Part shown: piece by piece, positions 52,477 through 62,214 of the stretch
How the letters are laid out: each line of letters starts with the position of its first letter
How positions within the stretch are numbered: position 1 is the first letter of the stretch
Assembly (NCBI RefSeq): GCF_033473495.1
Contig: NC_088939.1
Coordinates: forward strand, 1,922,001 to 1,986,000
Source: Cercospora beticola
Lineage: Eukaryota; Ascomycota; Dothideomycetes; Mycosphaerellales; Mycosphaerellaceae
DNA: 64,000 bases
Reading direction: 5' to 3'
Notes under the pieces: model-generated
Database searches by the model: none
Seen by the model: the letters and a program-made list of their open reading frames with translations, nothing else
Told to the model about the DNA's origin: nothing
Program-made: the position numbers and the translations under genes

Positions 52477-53973
52477 AGGTCTGTCCCGAGCAGGTCGAAT
52501 TGTCTGATGTGGTGTCACAAGGCTCATTGCTTTGGTGAAAGTGTACGTGGAGAGCTGTGGGGTATTTCACTCTCTGCCGAGCCTGCCGCTGATCGATGTC
52601 TGGTCTAAATGCCATTCAAGTCGACGACTACACATCTCAATGTACGACCATCGACACTTCATGAAGCGCAGCAAGCTATGATGGACGTGATGGGGCTGAA
52701 GTTGACTTGAGCATGGTCACCAATTTGATCGCCGGATGGACATTGAAGCGGGCGCTCCTGAGGCTTCGCGACGCGATTTCCCAGGACCCGTCGCACCGTT
52801 CCTCGCCAAGTTGTGACGGGACGACCGATGTACAGCAAGATTCTGGATAGTGGCGGCATTGAATGGCATAAAAGCCTGTGTACAGCCTGCCTGGCTGCGT
52901 AGGACGGACTCTCCTCTGGACGCCCGGTATCTTAAAATATCCAAAGGCACCAAGTGGATCTATTCCTCCGCCTATAACTCTTGTGGCATGTACTGGGTGT
53001 GCATGAAAGATGCGGTGCAGTGAGATGTTTTTGGAGACTGCGTCCCGAGTATGTGACCAGCTCCGTCAGATCCCAGCTCTCTCAGTCGACCATGCTCTTG
53101 AATAGTCAACGATGTCTGTTCAAGATCTTCTGCACTATTGGAAGCTCTCAACGGGCGCTTTCGTCGGAGAGATGAAGCAGCTACTGCCGTCTCGTGTGGC
53201 TGGTTACTGGTGTCCTCGATTCAGCAAATTTTTGGTCGTGTCCTGGATGAGAGCAGAATTTACGACCTCGACACAGGTGTCGTGGCCTGGGCTGGGAATT
53301 GAAATGTCTGCCAAGATTCAGTTGCACATGACCGCAACTGGTATCAAGGACTTGTATTCAGAGATGCAGATGAGTTCTGGTAGCCACGACAGTCAATGGT
53401 GCAACGCTTCTGACGTACTGACACGTCGATCTGAGTAGAAGGCATCGGGCCGTCGTCGTTTCCGATTCCTTTGCGCGGTCGAATATCATCCGTTCCCGGG
53501 CCGGGCATGTCGTCGGCCCTAAGGGTTTCCAGCCTGTTCACAACCCCGACTACGGTGGAGCAACAAGCTTCTCCTGATAGCTTCTGAAAGTCAAGCTGAG
53601 TCTATCTGTCCCGATGTCGTCCAGTATCAGACCACCTACATCAGCCTATTTACTATGCCTCTCAGCAAAGCAAGAAGCCCTTCGACTTATGTTATGCCCA
53701 ACACTGAAACGCAACCAGAGATTACGTACGAATCCGCCCGAGGGCGAAATTCTCTATATGGCGCAACGTGCTCAGCCTCGGGGACGCGTCTAATGTGATA
53801 TGTGCGAGGAGCAGAAATAGCAACCCTTTCAGAACTCCACCACGTGTTTCATGATGCGGCCGCAGTTCCGATTCATCCTACAAAGTTTTCTAAAATGGGA
53901 GATTTTGGCTTTCCACCCGTGCACAAAGCTCCTTCTTGACCTAACACAAGCTAATTGTACTAGCTTAGGGCTG

Positions 53974-53999
53974 AAGACCAGTGGACTAGAACTGGTCTT
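53974..53999. repeat. Perfect 9-bp inverted repeat with 8-nt loop
   Basis: AAGACCAGT and ACTGGTCTT flank GGACTAGA. A second weaker inverted pair, AAGCTA/TAGCTT, lies about 20 bp to the left. No gene end or T-run accompanies them, and no function can be assigned. Confidence 0.5.
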
Positions 54000-54587
54000 A
54001 TAGGCGCAGTAAAGTAAGTGAGAAGCCACAAAATTAGGGAACATCTATACGCTGGGCATCGAGCATCGCCAGCTCGACACCACGTAACCTGTGCAGATAC
54101 ACGGAATAGAAAGGCGTACTTGGTATAGCAGTGCCGTAGGTTATCTCACCCTAGCACAACGAACCTGGCGGCGTAGTCTTCGTTGTCTCAGGCTTGAAGT
54201 TTTGTGGATTCTCTCCCTACTCTCTCAGTCCGCTGCTTGGCATCTGCTCGTATTCCTTTTCCTTGTAGCTGATGATGGTCTGTCAAAGTAGCTAGCAGTC
54301 GTAACAGCGATCTTATTGCGGAATAGGGTGTCGATCACTCCCGTATTCTGGACATGAAACAGTCTGATCGCTGTCGTGCCTTGCGCGTACATGCCAAGAT
54401 TCCGTAGTAGACTAAAACACAGGCTGGATATATTTGAGGCTTCCTGGTGGTGACTGCCTACTCTCCAGTAAGTCAACATTACAATACGTCTTTCACATAC
54501 AACATCACTGTACGTATTAACTCTTTGCGTCCGACTATCAGCTTCGTACTGACTCCTTCGAAGCGTCAGACCTCACAAAGAACCAGG

Positions 54588-54943
54588 ATGCAGTTCAACG
54601 CAGTCATCGCTCTGGCAATTGCCACATTCTCAGCAACTCCAGCTCTGGCCGAGCAAGTAAGTGCAGCCATTGAGATTGTATCTGCAGATTCTAACCGGTG
54701 AAGGTACAATGCTGGTACGACTTGGATTGCCAGAACGGGCTCTACTGCGGCCCAGGCAACATTTGCGCGGATGCTGTCCAGGGAAACGCCAACAGACAGC
54801 AGGGCCTTTGCGTGTTCGACCAGGAGTGCACCGTCGAAGATCCAAAAGTGGTCGATTTCTGCTGGGATGGTTCATGCACAGATCCTGCCTCCGCCAACGC
54901 TGTGGCTGCTGGCGTGCCTCTTACTCCTCCACAGCAAAACTAA
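54588..54943 (+). CDS. Small secreted cysteine-rich protein
   Basis: Two exons (54588-54656, 54704-54943) joined in phase 0 across a 47-bp GTAAGT intron give 102 residues. The signal peptide is MQFNAVIALAIATFSATPALA. The mature part of about 80 residues has eight Cys in the pattern QC-x5-DC, YC, IC, LC, EC, FC, SC, an even number suited to four disulfides, and ends in a Pro/Gln tail. Small size, secretion and Cys content fit a candidate effector or an apoplastic protein. I do not recognise a family. It lies between the gene-poor stretch and transporter 2. Confidence 0.82.
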
Positions 54944-55115
54944 GTCCTGAGATATCAGAGTCCTCTTGTTCAGTAAGGCAAGTTGAGCAATCAGTTGAGG
55001 CGCTATGCCGTGATTCAGCATGCCAGACGAGATACAATCATATAGAGCGTGCTGTATGGCAAGCTATCACTGTCTAACCACCGCATGAGCTCTGCGACAA
55101 ACTCCACGCTGACAA

Positions 55116-56982
55116 TCATGTCCTCTCCACTCTCTCAGTTACCGTTGCGGCCGAGCCCTTAGCATCGGCATGTGACTCTTCGAAATCTACCGTTTTCTCC
55201 ATCATAGTATCCTGAACGTCTCTTCGCACCTTATCCTCTTCTTTTGGGTACGCAAATTTCCACATCATCCACAGAGGATGTTGGAAGAGGTCATCCATAG
55301 ATTCAATGGATCTGCCCTGTAGGTTTGTCAGTAATTGTGGTGGATCAAGCTAGAAGGAAGAGACCTCTGCCTACCTTGGTTTCTGGCAAGCACAGCCATA
55401 CGAAGCCGACCCCGAGGTAGGTCAAGACCGCGTACATCAGAAAGATGCCCCAGCCCATCGTTGTAATCATGTTTGGTGTTGCACGCGTGATACCTGGCTC
55501 AGCTGTCAGCAGACAATTGTAAACACATGTGAAGCGATCTTACCATAGTTCACGATCCAATTTGTGAAGAAGCAGAAGGACATGCAAAACGAGCGCTGGA
55601 GAGTAGTCAGTAACAGATCATATCAAATCAAAACTGTCGTTTGATGGCTTACGATACGAGCAGGAAATATTTCTGCAGCAACCACATAACATGCGACTGA
55701 GTGTCCGAACGACCATCCGAAAGCGTAGAGGTAGATAGCAATGATGCCAACGATGCCTCCAGCTGGAGTACCGCCAGTAACAGTCTCTGGGTCAGGGCCG
55801 AATCTGACGTAAAGTGCCAGGTAGAGCATGCAAGAAGCCTGGATGGTCGCACCCACGATGAGGGGTAGACGGCGTCCAACATGTTCGACGAGGTAGCCAA
55901 CGTAGAAGATAGTGGTGACAAACTTGACGACACCGTACACGCCCGTTGTGAGAAGTGAGTTGCCGTCACTGACGCCGATGATCTGGAAGATGCGAGGGGC
56001 GAAGTACTATGACATGTCAGTAAGCCGAACGAAGTTACTAAATCGTTCCTCTTACATTGAGCGAGTCAGTTCCGGTCAGCTTGTGAAACAAGAAGAGCAT
56101 AACAGCGAGGACAAATCTCTGAAAGTTACTCGGAATCGTGAAGATGTCCTTCAGGATTTGCCAGTAGCTGTTGCCAGCATGAATTTCCTGCTCCGCTGCG
56201 ATCTGGTTGTACGTCTCATTGTATTCGAGTTGAACATAAGGATGATCGGCAGGAAGACCTCTGAGCTTGCTGAGATTGGCAAGCCCTCTTTCGTTCTTCC
56301 CAATACGGATCAGGTACCGCGGCGTCTCGAGGAGAAATGGCACCATCAAGCACATGAATCCGCCGGGAATAAGCTGAATGGACATCGCAGTCTGCCATTG
56401 GGAAGTGTTATATTCGATATTGGGTCCAGACCACAAGGAAACTCCGTAATTGACCCAAAAGGCAATCATCAAAGCCACAATGATGCAGAGGTTATACGTG
56501 CATACCATTGAGCCTCGGACCGATCGTGGAGCATTCTCTGACAGGAACTGCGGTACTAGCATGCTGCAACTGCCGACGCCCAAGCCACCAATGAATCTTC
56601 CAGCAAGCAAGACGTCAAAATTCGGTACCATCTGTAGTGCAGCTCCGAGCATGAAGACAAGCCCGTAAGTGAAGACCGACCATTTCCGTCCCAGGTAATC
56701 CGAGGATGGAGCAGCCATCAGAGCCCCAAGAGAACCACCTGCTGCGAGCATGGCTGCGATGGTACCCTTCTTGTCGTCGCGTTGCTGCTGAGTATCGTCG
56801 ACCAAGCCGAAAGACCGTTCGAAAGAGGGAAGTTCCATGATACCGCCGATGTTGCCTTGATCGAAGCCATAGAACATGCCCGCCCAAGCTACTGCCACCA
56901 ATAGGTAGAGTAAGCGGCCATTGAAGATCTCGCTGGGGTCCTTTTTCGCATCATTGCTCAAGAATAAAGAGCCTCCAGCCAT
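55116..56982 (-). CDS. MFS sugar/quinate-type transporter, copy 2
   Basis: The start is ATG 56980-56982 (MAGGSLFLSNDAKKD). The first exon runs to about 56055 and covers the first half: YLGRKWSVF, LLAGRFIGGLGVGSCSM, ENAPRSVRGSM and LLETPRYLIRIGKNERG. Later exons hold YFAPRIFQIIGVSDGNSLLTTG, VGYLVEHVGRRLPLIVG and GWSFGHSVACYVVAAEIFPARI. Short terminal exons give the RSIESMDDLF motif and end TERVERT. It is the paralogue of transporter 1 in sequence and probably in intron position (both break after DSLN). No CGGA/TCCG element was seen in its upstream 500 bp, so it may not be under the same control. Confidence 0.87.
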
Positions 56983-58942
56983 CTTGACAAGTTCGATTCA
57001 GAAGTGTGAAGGATGAATAAGATGGCTATGGCCTCTTCTCGAGCCTCATACCACTCTTTAAAACATGACAGCGAGTGCACTTCGGATTCGGAATAATGCT
57101 GCAACGAACATCCCCGGCTGCCATGATCCGATGTTGTTTTCTGATGCCGTAGCTTCGCCGACAGGGCATATTGACAGGGGATGAACCTTGATGATGGCCA
57201 AGAGCATCGTTGAAGCAGTTATGGGAAGAGGAACGAAGACCAGTCGTCGCTAAGCCTGTGGCCAAGAGCGCTATGCACGCCAAGGCATGGCATTTGGGGT
57301 TTCTCCCCACGGGGAGGAGAGGAGAGGCATGAGTGCGGAGACAGCTTCCGATATTGTTCTCTGCCGTGTCTCGAAGCATGAAATCTGAAGTCGTGCGAAG
57401 TGTAGGAAGGTCACAGGAGCATGTCGTCTTCTTGTGGGTCAAATTTTCAGGTCAAACTCGGCCGATGGAAACTGGGCGTATCTAGGTTTCGGGATATGGT
57501 AACCAAGGCTTCGACTTTCCTGAAGTGCCTGTGCAATGAATGTGTACAGTCGGGTATTAATTTCTCATATCAAATACGACTGGGCGAACACTGACCGCCT
57601 AACTGTGACACCAAGAGGATTGGCGAGAAACTCGCTGTCGAGAATATATGTTAGAAGATCGTCAATTGCGTCGTCGAGCGGCGAGGAAGTAGCTGAGCTT
57701 GAGCACCTGTGGCAGTGTGCGGCGGATGATCGAGACTCATCGATACATGGTCTGTGTCGAGCTGAACGGACAGGCCACAGGTGGCGTTGGTGCCAGATTT
57801 GGACCTTTAGAACGACTTTTGCGTTCTGAGATGGTAATTTTGTGCCGAGTCCTTCAATCTGCTGCAGCAAAAGGAAATGTAAGTGCGCTCTGGAAGCCAT
57901 ACAATGGACATTGCGCCTGAAATGGCAGCCGACGTGTCCGTGTTCGATATTTTTCAGACGTTACGCTTTGGAAAATGGACAATGCTATCTCTCGAATGCT
58001 TGCGGAGCAGTCTCAGTTACCGTCAGAGCTTCGTTAGCAGACGGAGCAGTTGCTGGTCTGGAACGGACCCTCACAAAGGCTGGAGGCAAGTGAGAGTGCC
58101 AAGAAGGAAAAAATTTCACCTCAACTTCGAATGCAGATATCTCGTCAACCAGCAGACGTAGTGGGCTCAAAAAGACAGGGCTGTTGCTTTTGATATGCTA
58201 AAAAGATGGGGCTTGATCTTTGAAGGTCTGCCTGGGGATCTGGATGACTGTTAGCTGCAATTCATACTCACAACTGCTGATTTTACAACGTACCGAACCC
58301 AGAATCTCCTGATAACGTGGAATCGTAGTCAGACGCCTTACCATTGGGCCAACAGACCCCATATGTTGATGGTGAGCTTGCCGGGTAGCTGCAATATAAA
58401 GATTCAATGTTTTGGAGGTGGCCGGCGTAGGTGATCGGAGGTCAAAATTTCGCCGAAAAACGGGAACAGCCGACCTGTTGTGCTCAATGCGAGCTGTTGC
58501 AGCTGCCTCGCTACGCCCTAGGCACGAGCGTATCATGCTGGGAGTGTAGCCAGCAAAGCTGCGTAGATTTTGTGGGAAGTGATCGGAATTTGCCGATGAC
58601 CAAAATGCTTGCTTGAAAGGAGCGACGAAGGATCCGGGCCAAGACCAACCGCAGCAAACTGCCTTCAGCATCGTAGCTGCTTCCATGCTCCATGCCAATA
58701 TGGACACAACATCAATGGTGGATGTGATATCGTTATACGATGGCCATGAAAGACTTCACCTCATCGCCGCTCTCGTATATTGCATGCTTGTACCATCGGG
58801 CGACCAAAGCTGCCACTGACGCGATGCGAAACTCAAATTTGCGCCTTGATGCGAGTGCGACAACGCGAGTGCGAGAGAAGAGTCTTGACTGATCTTGAGT
58901 CCTCACAGTGGCCGCCCTGCTTACCACCAAGCCAGTGCCAAC
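56983..58942. other. Gene-poor stretch, 1.96 kb
   Basis: This contains the promoter of transporter 2 and that of the next rightward secreted gene. Frames of 60-170 codons on both strands have no recognisable content. A near-direct repeat TTCGGATTCGGAA occurs at about 57081. No gene, RNA or element is supported. Confidence 0.45.
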
Positions 58943-59894
58943 ATGACGGTACTACGAAGTGCACTGCTGGCCGCCGCCATTCTGAGTACCACAACGGCAC
59001 TTCCCGGGTTGCTCTGCAAGACTCAATCACAGCCCAATCCCATCGCCAAAGACCGCCCGACAGAAGTCACCGGCACTATCAATGGCACGTCAGCCATCGT
59101 CCCGATACCGTACGATGTAGCGCGTAGTGTCATTCCGGCTCAATATGGCATTCTTCGAGAGGCGTACGAGAAACTTATTCCAGGATTCCCGAAGGACATG
59201 TACCCTGCGGAATTCGAGGGCTTGCTAGATCACGACGTGCAGAGCTTCGGCATAAAGATACCAGACTTTCAGGTAAGGGATTACACTTGCGCGAGCTTGA
59301 AAGAGCTTTGTATTGACCAGTATCCAGCGCATGGCACTCCGTTTCCCATTCGTGGACAGACTTAACGACGGCTATTCTTGCTTCCGATATACAGCACCGC
59401 AGCTTATCAGCGTGTCCAACCCGGTCGCCATAATTGGCTCTACTGCTTATGGGAAGACGATACCCGCCACTTTTGATCCCCCATGCGATGGCTACGCAAA
59501 TGATAAGGCTGGCTCCACATACCTGTCGGGCTATGCAGTGCCAGAATCAAAACTTGTTGGTTCCGAGCCAACCTTCGATTCGCATTTCAGGACCGTAGCG
59601 AGCATCCCATACAGCCAAAAGCTGTTCGTCAACATCACGAATCAACCAGCCTTCGGCTCTGGACTGCCAGTCTGTGACAATTATATCACGCTCTACAATA
59701 CAAGTGTCACACAGGGACAATTTGCGCCAGTGCCGGTTCAAGGAGAACTCAAAGTCGAACCGCCATATTATCCACAGAAGACAACATTGAAAGCGTGGGG
59801 CTACAGAATGGACAACGCATTCATAGAGAAGAACAACGTGCCATGTGAGAGTCTGAAGGGATATAGCGGAACAGGCCCGGGGGATTCAGGGTGA
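58943..59894 (+). CDS. Secreted protein of unknown function
   Basis: ATG 58943 is used because a signal peptide follows (MTVLRSALLAAAILSTTTALPG); the frame is open further upstream. Exons 58943-59272 and 59328-59894 join in phase 0 across a 55-bp GTAAGG intron, giving 298 residues. Landmarks are GTINGTSAIVPIPYDVARSV, PAEFEGLLDHDVQSFGIKIPDFQ, FPFVDRLNDGYSCFRYTAPQ and the C-terminal GYSGTGPGDSG. The VPIPYDVARSVIP and LDHDV segments resemble a fungal secreted group seen in many plant-associated ascomycetes, perhaps with an acetoacetate-decarboxylase-like fold, but I cannot name it with confidence. Confidence 0.75.
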
Positions 59895-60020
59895 GAATGT
59901 TGCACTTTAGTAGAGAGCTAATGAAACATTTGCAAATTAGATTCTTCTCATCAAGAGAAGTTTACTAGACACTAATAATTATTTCGCCCACGCTCAAGCC
60001 AGCTTTCAGCGGCCGTACTC

Positions 60021-60626
60021 TCAAGGACAGTACACCACCTTAAAGTCCGTCTTTCCTTTATAACAAACAGTATCAGCCGGACTCCCAATATTAACCTGCT
60101 CCGGCTCCGTCCATCCTTGATCAGCAGGACAATCCCACGGCGAACAACTCTTACTCTCACAACTCTTACTCCCCTTCCCATTATCAATCGGATAAATCGC
60201 AACCCCAATATCCGCATCCGAACCCTTCATCACAGAAGCATCGTACGCACTACCAGCAAGCGAAGCTCCACCATATTCCATAGCGGCATAGCCGAATTCG
60301 AAAAGTGCTTGAGCTTTCCATTGGCCTCCGGTTCCCCATTCGGCGTGGCCGGAGAGGCGCATGCCGAGGGCTTTGTAGGGAGCATCGATGATGGAGGATT
60401 TTTTGGATTCGACGTTGAGGGGTTTGGACATTTCGTTCATGCCGAAGGAGGGGGTGATTTGGTAGAGGGCGAATTGTTTGGCCCAGGGGCAGTTGTTGTA
60501 GATGTGGATTTTGAAGGTGTCGGGGTCGTCGTTGCGGGTTGTGAGGGATGAGTAGGTGTTTGCTGGGGCTGTGTATGCGGTTTGCACGAGAGCGGGCAAG
60601 ATGTAGAGGAGGTTTGATGTACGCAT
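60021..60626 (-). CDS. Secreted protein with an osmotin/thaumatin-like appearance
   Basis: ATG 60624-60626 gives 201 residues; a longer frame exists but starts without ATG. The signal peptide is MRTSNLLYILPALVQTAYTAP. The mature protein begins with a strand and IHIYNNCPWAKQFALYQITP, close to the thaumatin/Bys1-type opening in which NNC starts a beta-sandwich. It continues with HAEWGTGGQWKAQALFEFGYAA and a Cys-containing C-terminal half (SKSCESKSCSPWDCPADQGW, VCYKGKTDFKVVYCP). Such proteins are often induced in fungi under stress or in contact with plants. The family name is inference from the opening motif and Cys pattern. Codon use on the complementary strand leaves a long open shadow frame. 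Confidence 0.72.
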   Translation of the reverse strand: MRTSNLLYILPALVQTAYTAPANTYSSLTTRNDDPDTFKIHIYNNCPWAKQFALYQITPSFGMNEMSKPLNVESKKSSIIDAPYKALGMRLSGHAEWGTGGQWKAQALFEFGYAAMEYGGASLAGSAYDASVMKGSDADIGVAIYPIDNGKGSKSCESKSCSPWDCPADQGWTEPEQVNIGSPADTVCYKGKTDFKVVYCP

Positions 60627-61059
60627 TTTTGATATCAATGCTCAGTGTTGCGAGATGCCGATTGCAGTCGTTCTTCTTTTTGCTTATGCTGGTATGAATA
60701 CAGTATATTAATCGTTCGTGTCAAGCGTATAACGGCACCAGGCCTGAAAGAGAGAGTATACGAAACGAAGAATAAGAATGAAAATATGAAAACTCGTGCT
60801 GAAGTGTGCAGCAAGGCTGCCACGAGCAATTCTGGTATATGTACTGCTTCGTTGTTCGCCAAGAATAGACATTAATCTACCACAGACAAAGAATTGCTAT
60901 CGTGGCTGACACGTGCTGCTCATAGAACCACGGTAACAAAGCATTGAGACTTGCCAAGAACAAAAAACGCATGTCGTCAATAAGGTCGTCAGGTCTTGTT
61001 AACTCCCGTGCGCCATGCTTCGCTGAACCACCAAGTGGCAGTGTAGCAGTGCCAGAGCA
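60627..61059. other. Intergenic, 433 bp
   Basis: This is the upstream region of the leftward secreted gene and the 3' flank of the leftward acidic protein gene. No gene or repeat is supported. Confidence 0.45.
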
Positions 61060-62115
61060 TTATGTCCTCTCATCACGACTGCTCTTCCTCAGACTATTTC
61101 TCATCCTCCGGAGTAAGCCATTCTTATCGTTATACCGTTCACTCTTCGGACTGATCGGTCTCTCGCTCGGGGACTGCAAGCTTCTGATAGTGAGGCTTGT
61201 TCTCCTCTCACTGGGTGATACGGAGCGTTCCTCGATATCCGTCTTTGTTGCTGCATTGACTTCCACGTTTTTTGCAGCAGGCGTAGTTGGAGATGGCTGG
61301 TCTTGATCCTCTTCAATATCGTCTTGTTTTGAGTTGTGCTTTTGATCCTCATTCTGTTCGTCTTTTGAGCTGTTGGCAAGGTATTCGGGCTTCGATTCGG
61401 GCTTCACGTCTGCAGTAGTCGTGCCCGGGAATGTGAAATCGAAGTCCGCCCCGGCATCAGAGTGCCTTGGCATTTCCTCTTCCTCCTCTTCATCGTCATT
61501 ATAATCACCGTCCACACTCCCAACAGGAGAATTTACCCTCGAATCGATATTCCCATCCAAGATCCTGAATGCACCAGCACTAGAGTTGCTTGGCATATCA
61601 GGAAGTGTCTGTCGGAATATGTCTTCATCCACCACCGTTTCAGCTGTAAAGACTTCTGGCGGAGGTCGCTGAACATTTGGAAGAGTGTCCCGAGCGAAAT
61701 TCTCAGGGATTTCCATGGGTTCCGAGATCTGGAAGCCCAGTTCCAGTTCATCTGACGTTCCTTGATCATGGGAAGGTCCGTAGAAGCGTTCTGCTTTCGG
61801 GCCGGCTTCTGGTTCGAACCAGCGTTCCTCTCCATGTGTCATTACTTCATCCTCATGCTCTTGCACTTCTTGATTGGCGGGCTTTTGTGTCGATGGTGAT
61901 GATGACTGCTTCAATATTTGTGCCAGGGGCTCTGAAGCTGGAGTTGTTGTAAGATCGGCAGACAACGAGGGCTTGCTTTCGGGTTCTGGCTCTCGCTCCA
62001 CAGCAGTACTGTCTGCCCTCGTCTCTCCTGCAACTTCCGAGCTTTCTGCCAACGAAGGTGGAAGGGTGCTCGTCGACACATATTCCGCATTTGAGGAACT
62101 ACTGAATCGCACCAA
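61060..62115 (-). CDS. Acidic, Ser/Pro-rich disordered protein
   Basis: The frame is open for 351 codons to the stop at 61060, but its upstream end has no ATG: the first in-frame ATG is at 61840-61842 (260 residues). An AG acceptor-like site (GAAATGTAG) directly precedes the frame at about 62120, which suggests a missing first exon. The sequence is rich in Glu, Asp, Ser, Pro, with a run of acidic residues (DDEEEEEEMPRH) and a basic C-terminus (RRMRNSLRKSS). No domain is recognisable; it is likely disordered. It lies only 100 bp downstream of the flavin monooxygenase stop, in the same direction, so the upstream exon would have to lie in or near that gene. Confidence 0.5.
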   Translation of the reverse strand: MVRFSSSSNAEYVSTSTLPPSLAESSEVAGETRADSTAVEREPEPESKPSLSADLTTTPASEPLAQILKQSSSPSTQKPANQEVQEHEDEVMTHGEERWFEPEAGPKAERFYGPSHDQGTSDELELGFQISEPMEIPENFARDTLPNVQRPPPEVFTAETVVDEDIFRQTLPDMPSNSSAGAFRILDGNIDSRVNSPVGSVDGDYNDDEEEEEEMPRHSDAGADFDFTFPGTTTADVKPESKPEYLANSSKDEQNEDQKHNSKQDDIEEDQDQPSPTTPAAKNVEVNAATKTDIEERSVSPSERRTSLTIRSLQSPSERPISPKSERYNDKNGLLRRMRNSLRKSSRDERT

Positions 62116-62214
62116 ATTAGACTACATTTCAAGCAAAACAAAACAACTTTCTCAGAGCAGGCGAGCACTGCAAGCCACTGCAACAAGCAACAAGAAGAAG
62201 GAGAATGATCCCGC

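Larger units (their letters stand above)
52252..54587. other. Gene-poor stretch, 2.3 kb
   Basis: The left 300 bp contains the promoter of the aldolase fusion, with the element at 52461-52476. Between 52.6 and 54.5 kb only short frames occur. The one at 53112-53438 (108 codons, SVQDLLHYWKLSTGAFVGEM) has protein-like composition but no family or intron support. A perfect 9-bp hairpin lies at 53974-53999. The remainder holds no recognisable gene. Confidence 0.45.

Noticed and set aside
53112..53438. Open frame of 108 codons in the 52-54 kb gap
   Set aside because: Starts in plausible protein-like fashion but has no recognisable family or splice context; could be a relic.
57075..57095. CGGATTCGGAA as a sixth regulator site at transporter 2
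   Set aside because: The CGG triplets are in direct orientation and no TCCG follows at 8 or 9 bp.
60117..60551. Open frame of 144 codons with Thr/Ile/Arg repeats
   Set aside because: It is opposite the thaumatin-like gene; the apparent repeats mirror codon bias on the other strand.
61806..61824. GGTTCGAACC resembling a tRNA T-loop
   Set aside because: No acceptor, D or anticodon arm can be formed around it; it lies in the disordered protein frame.
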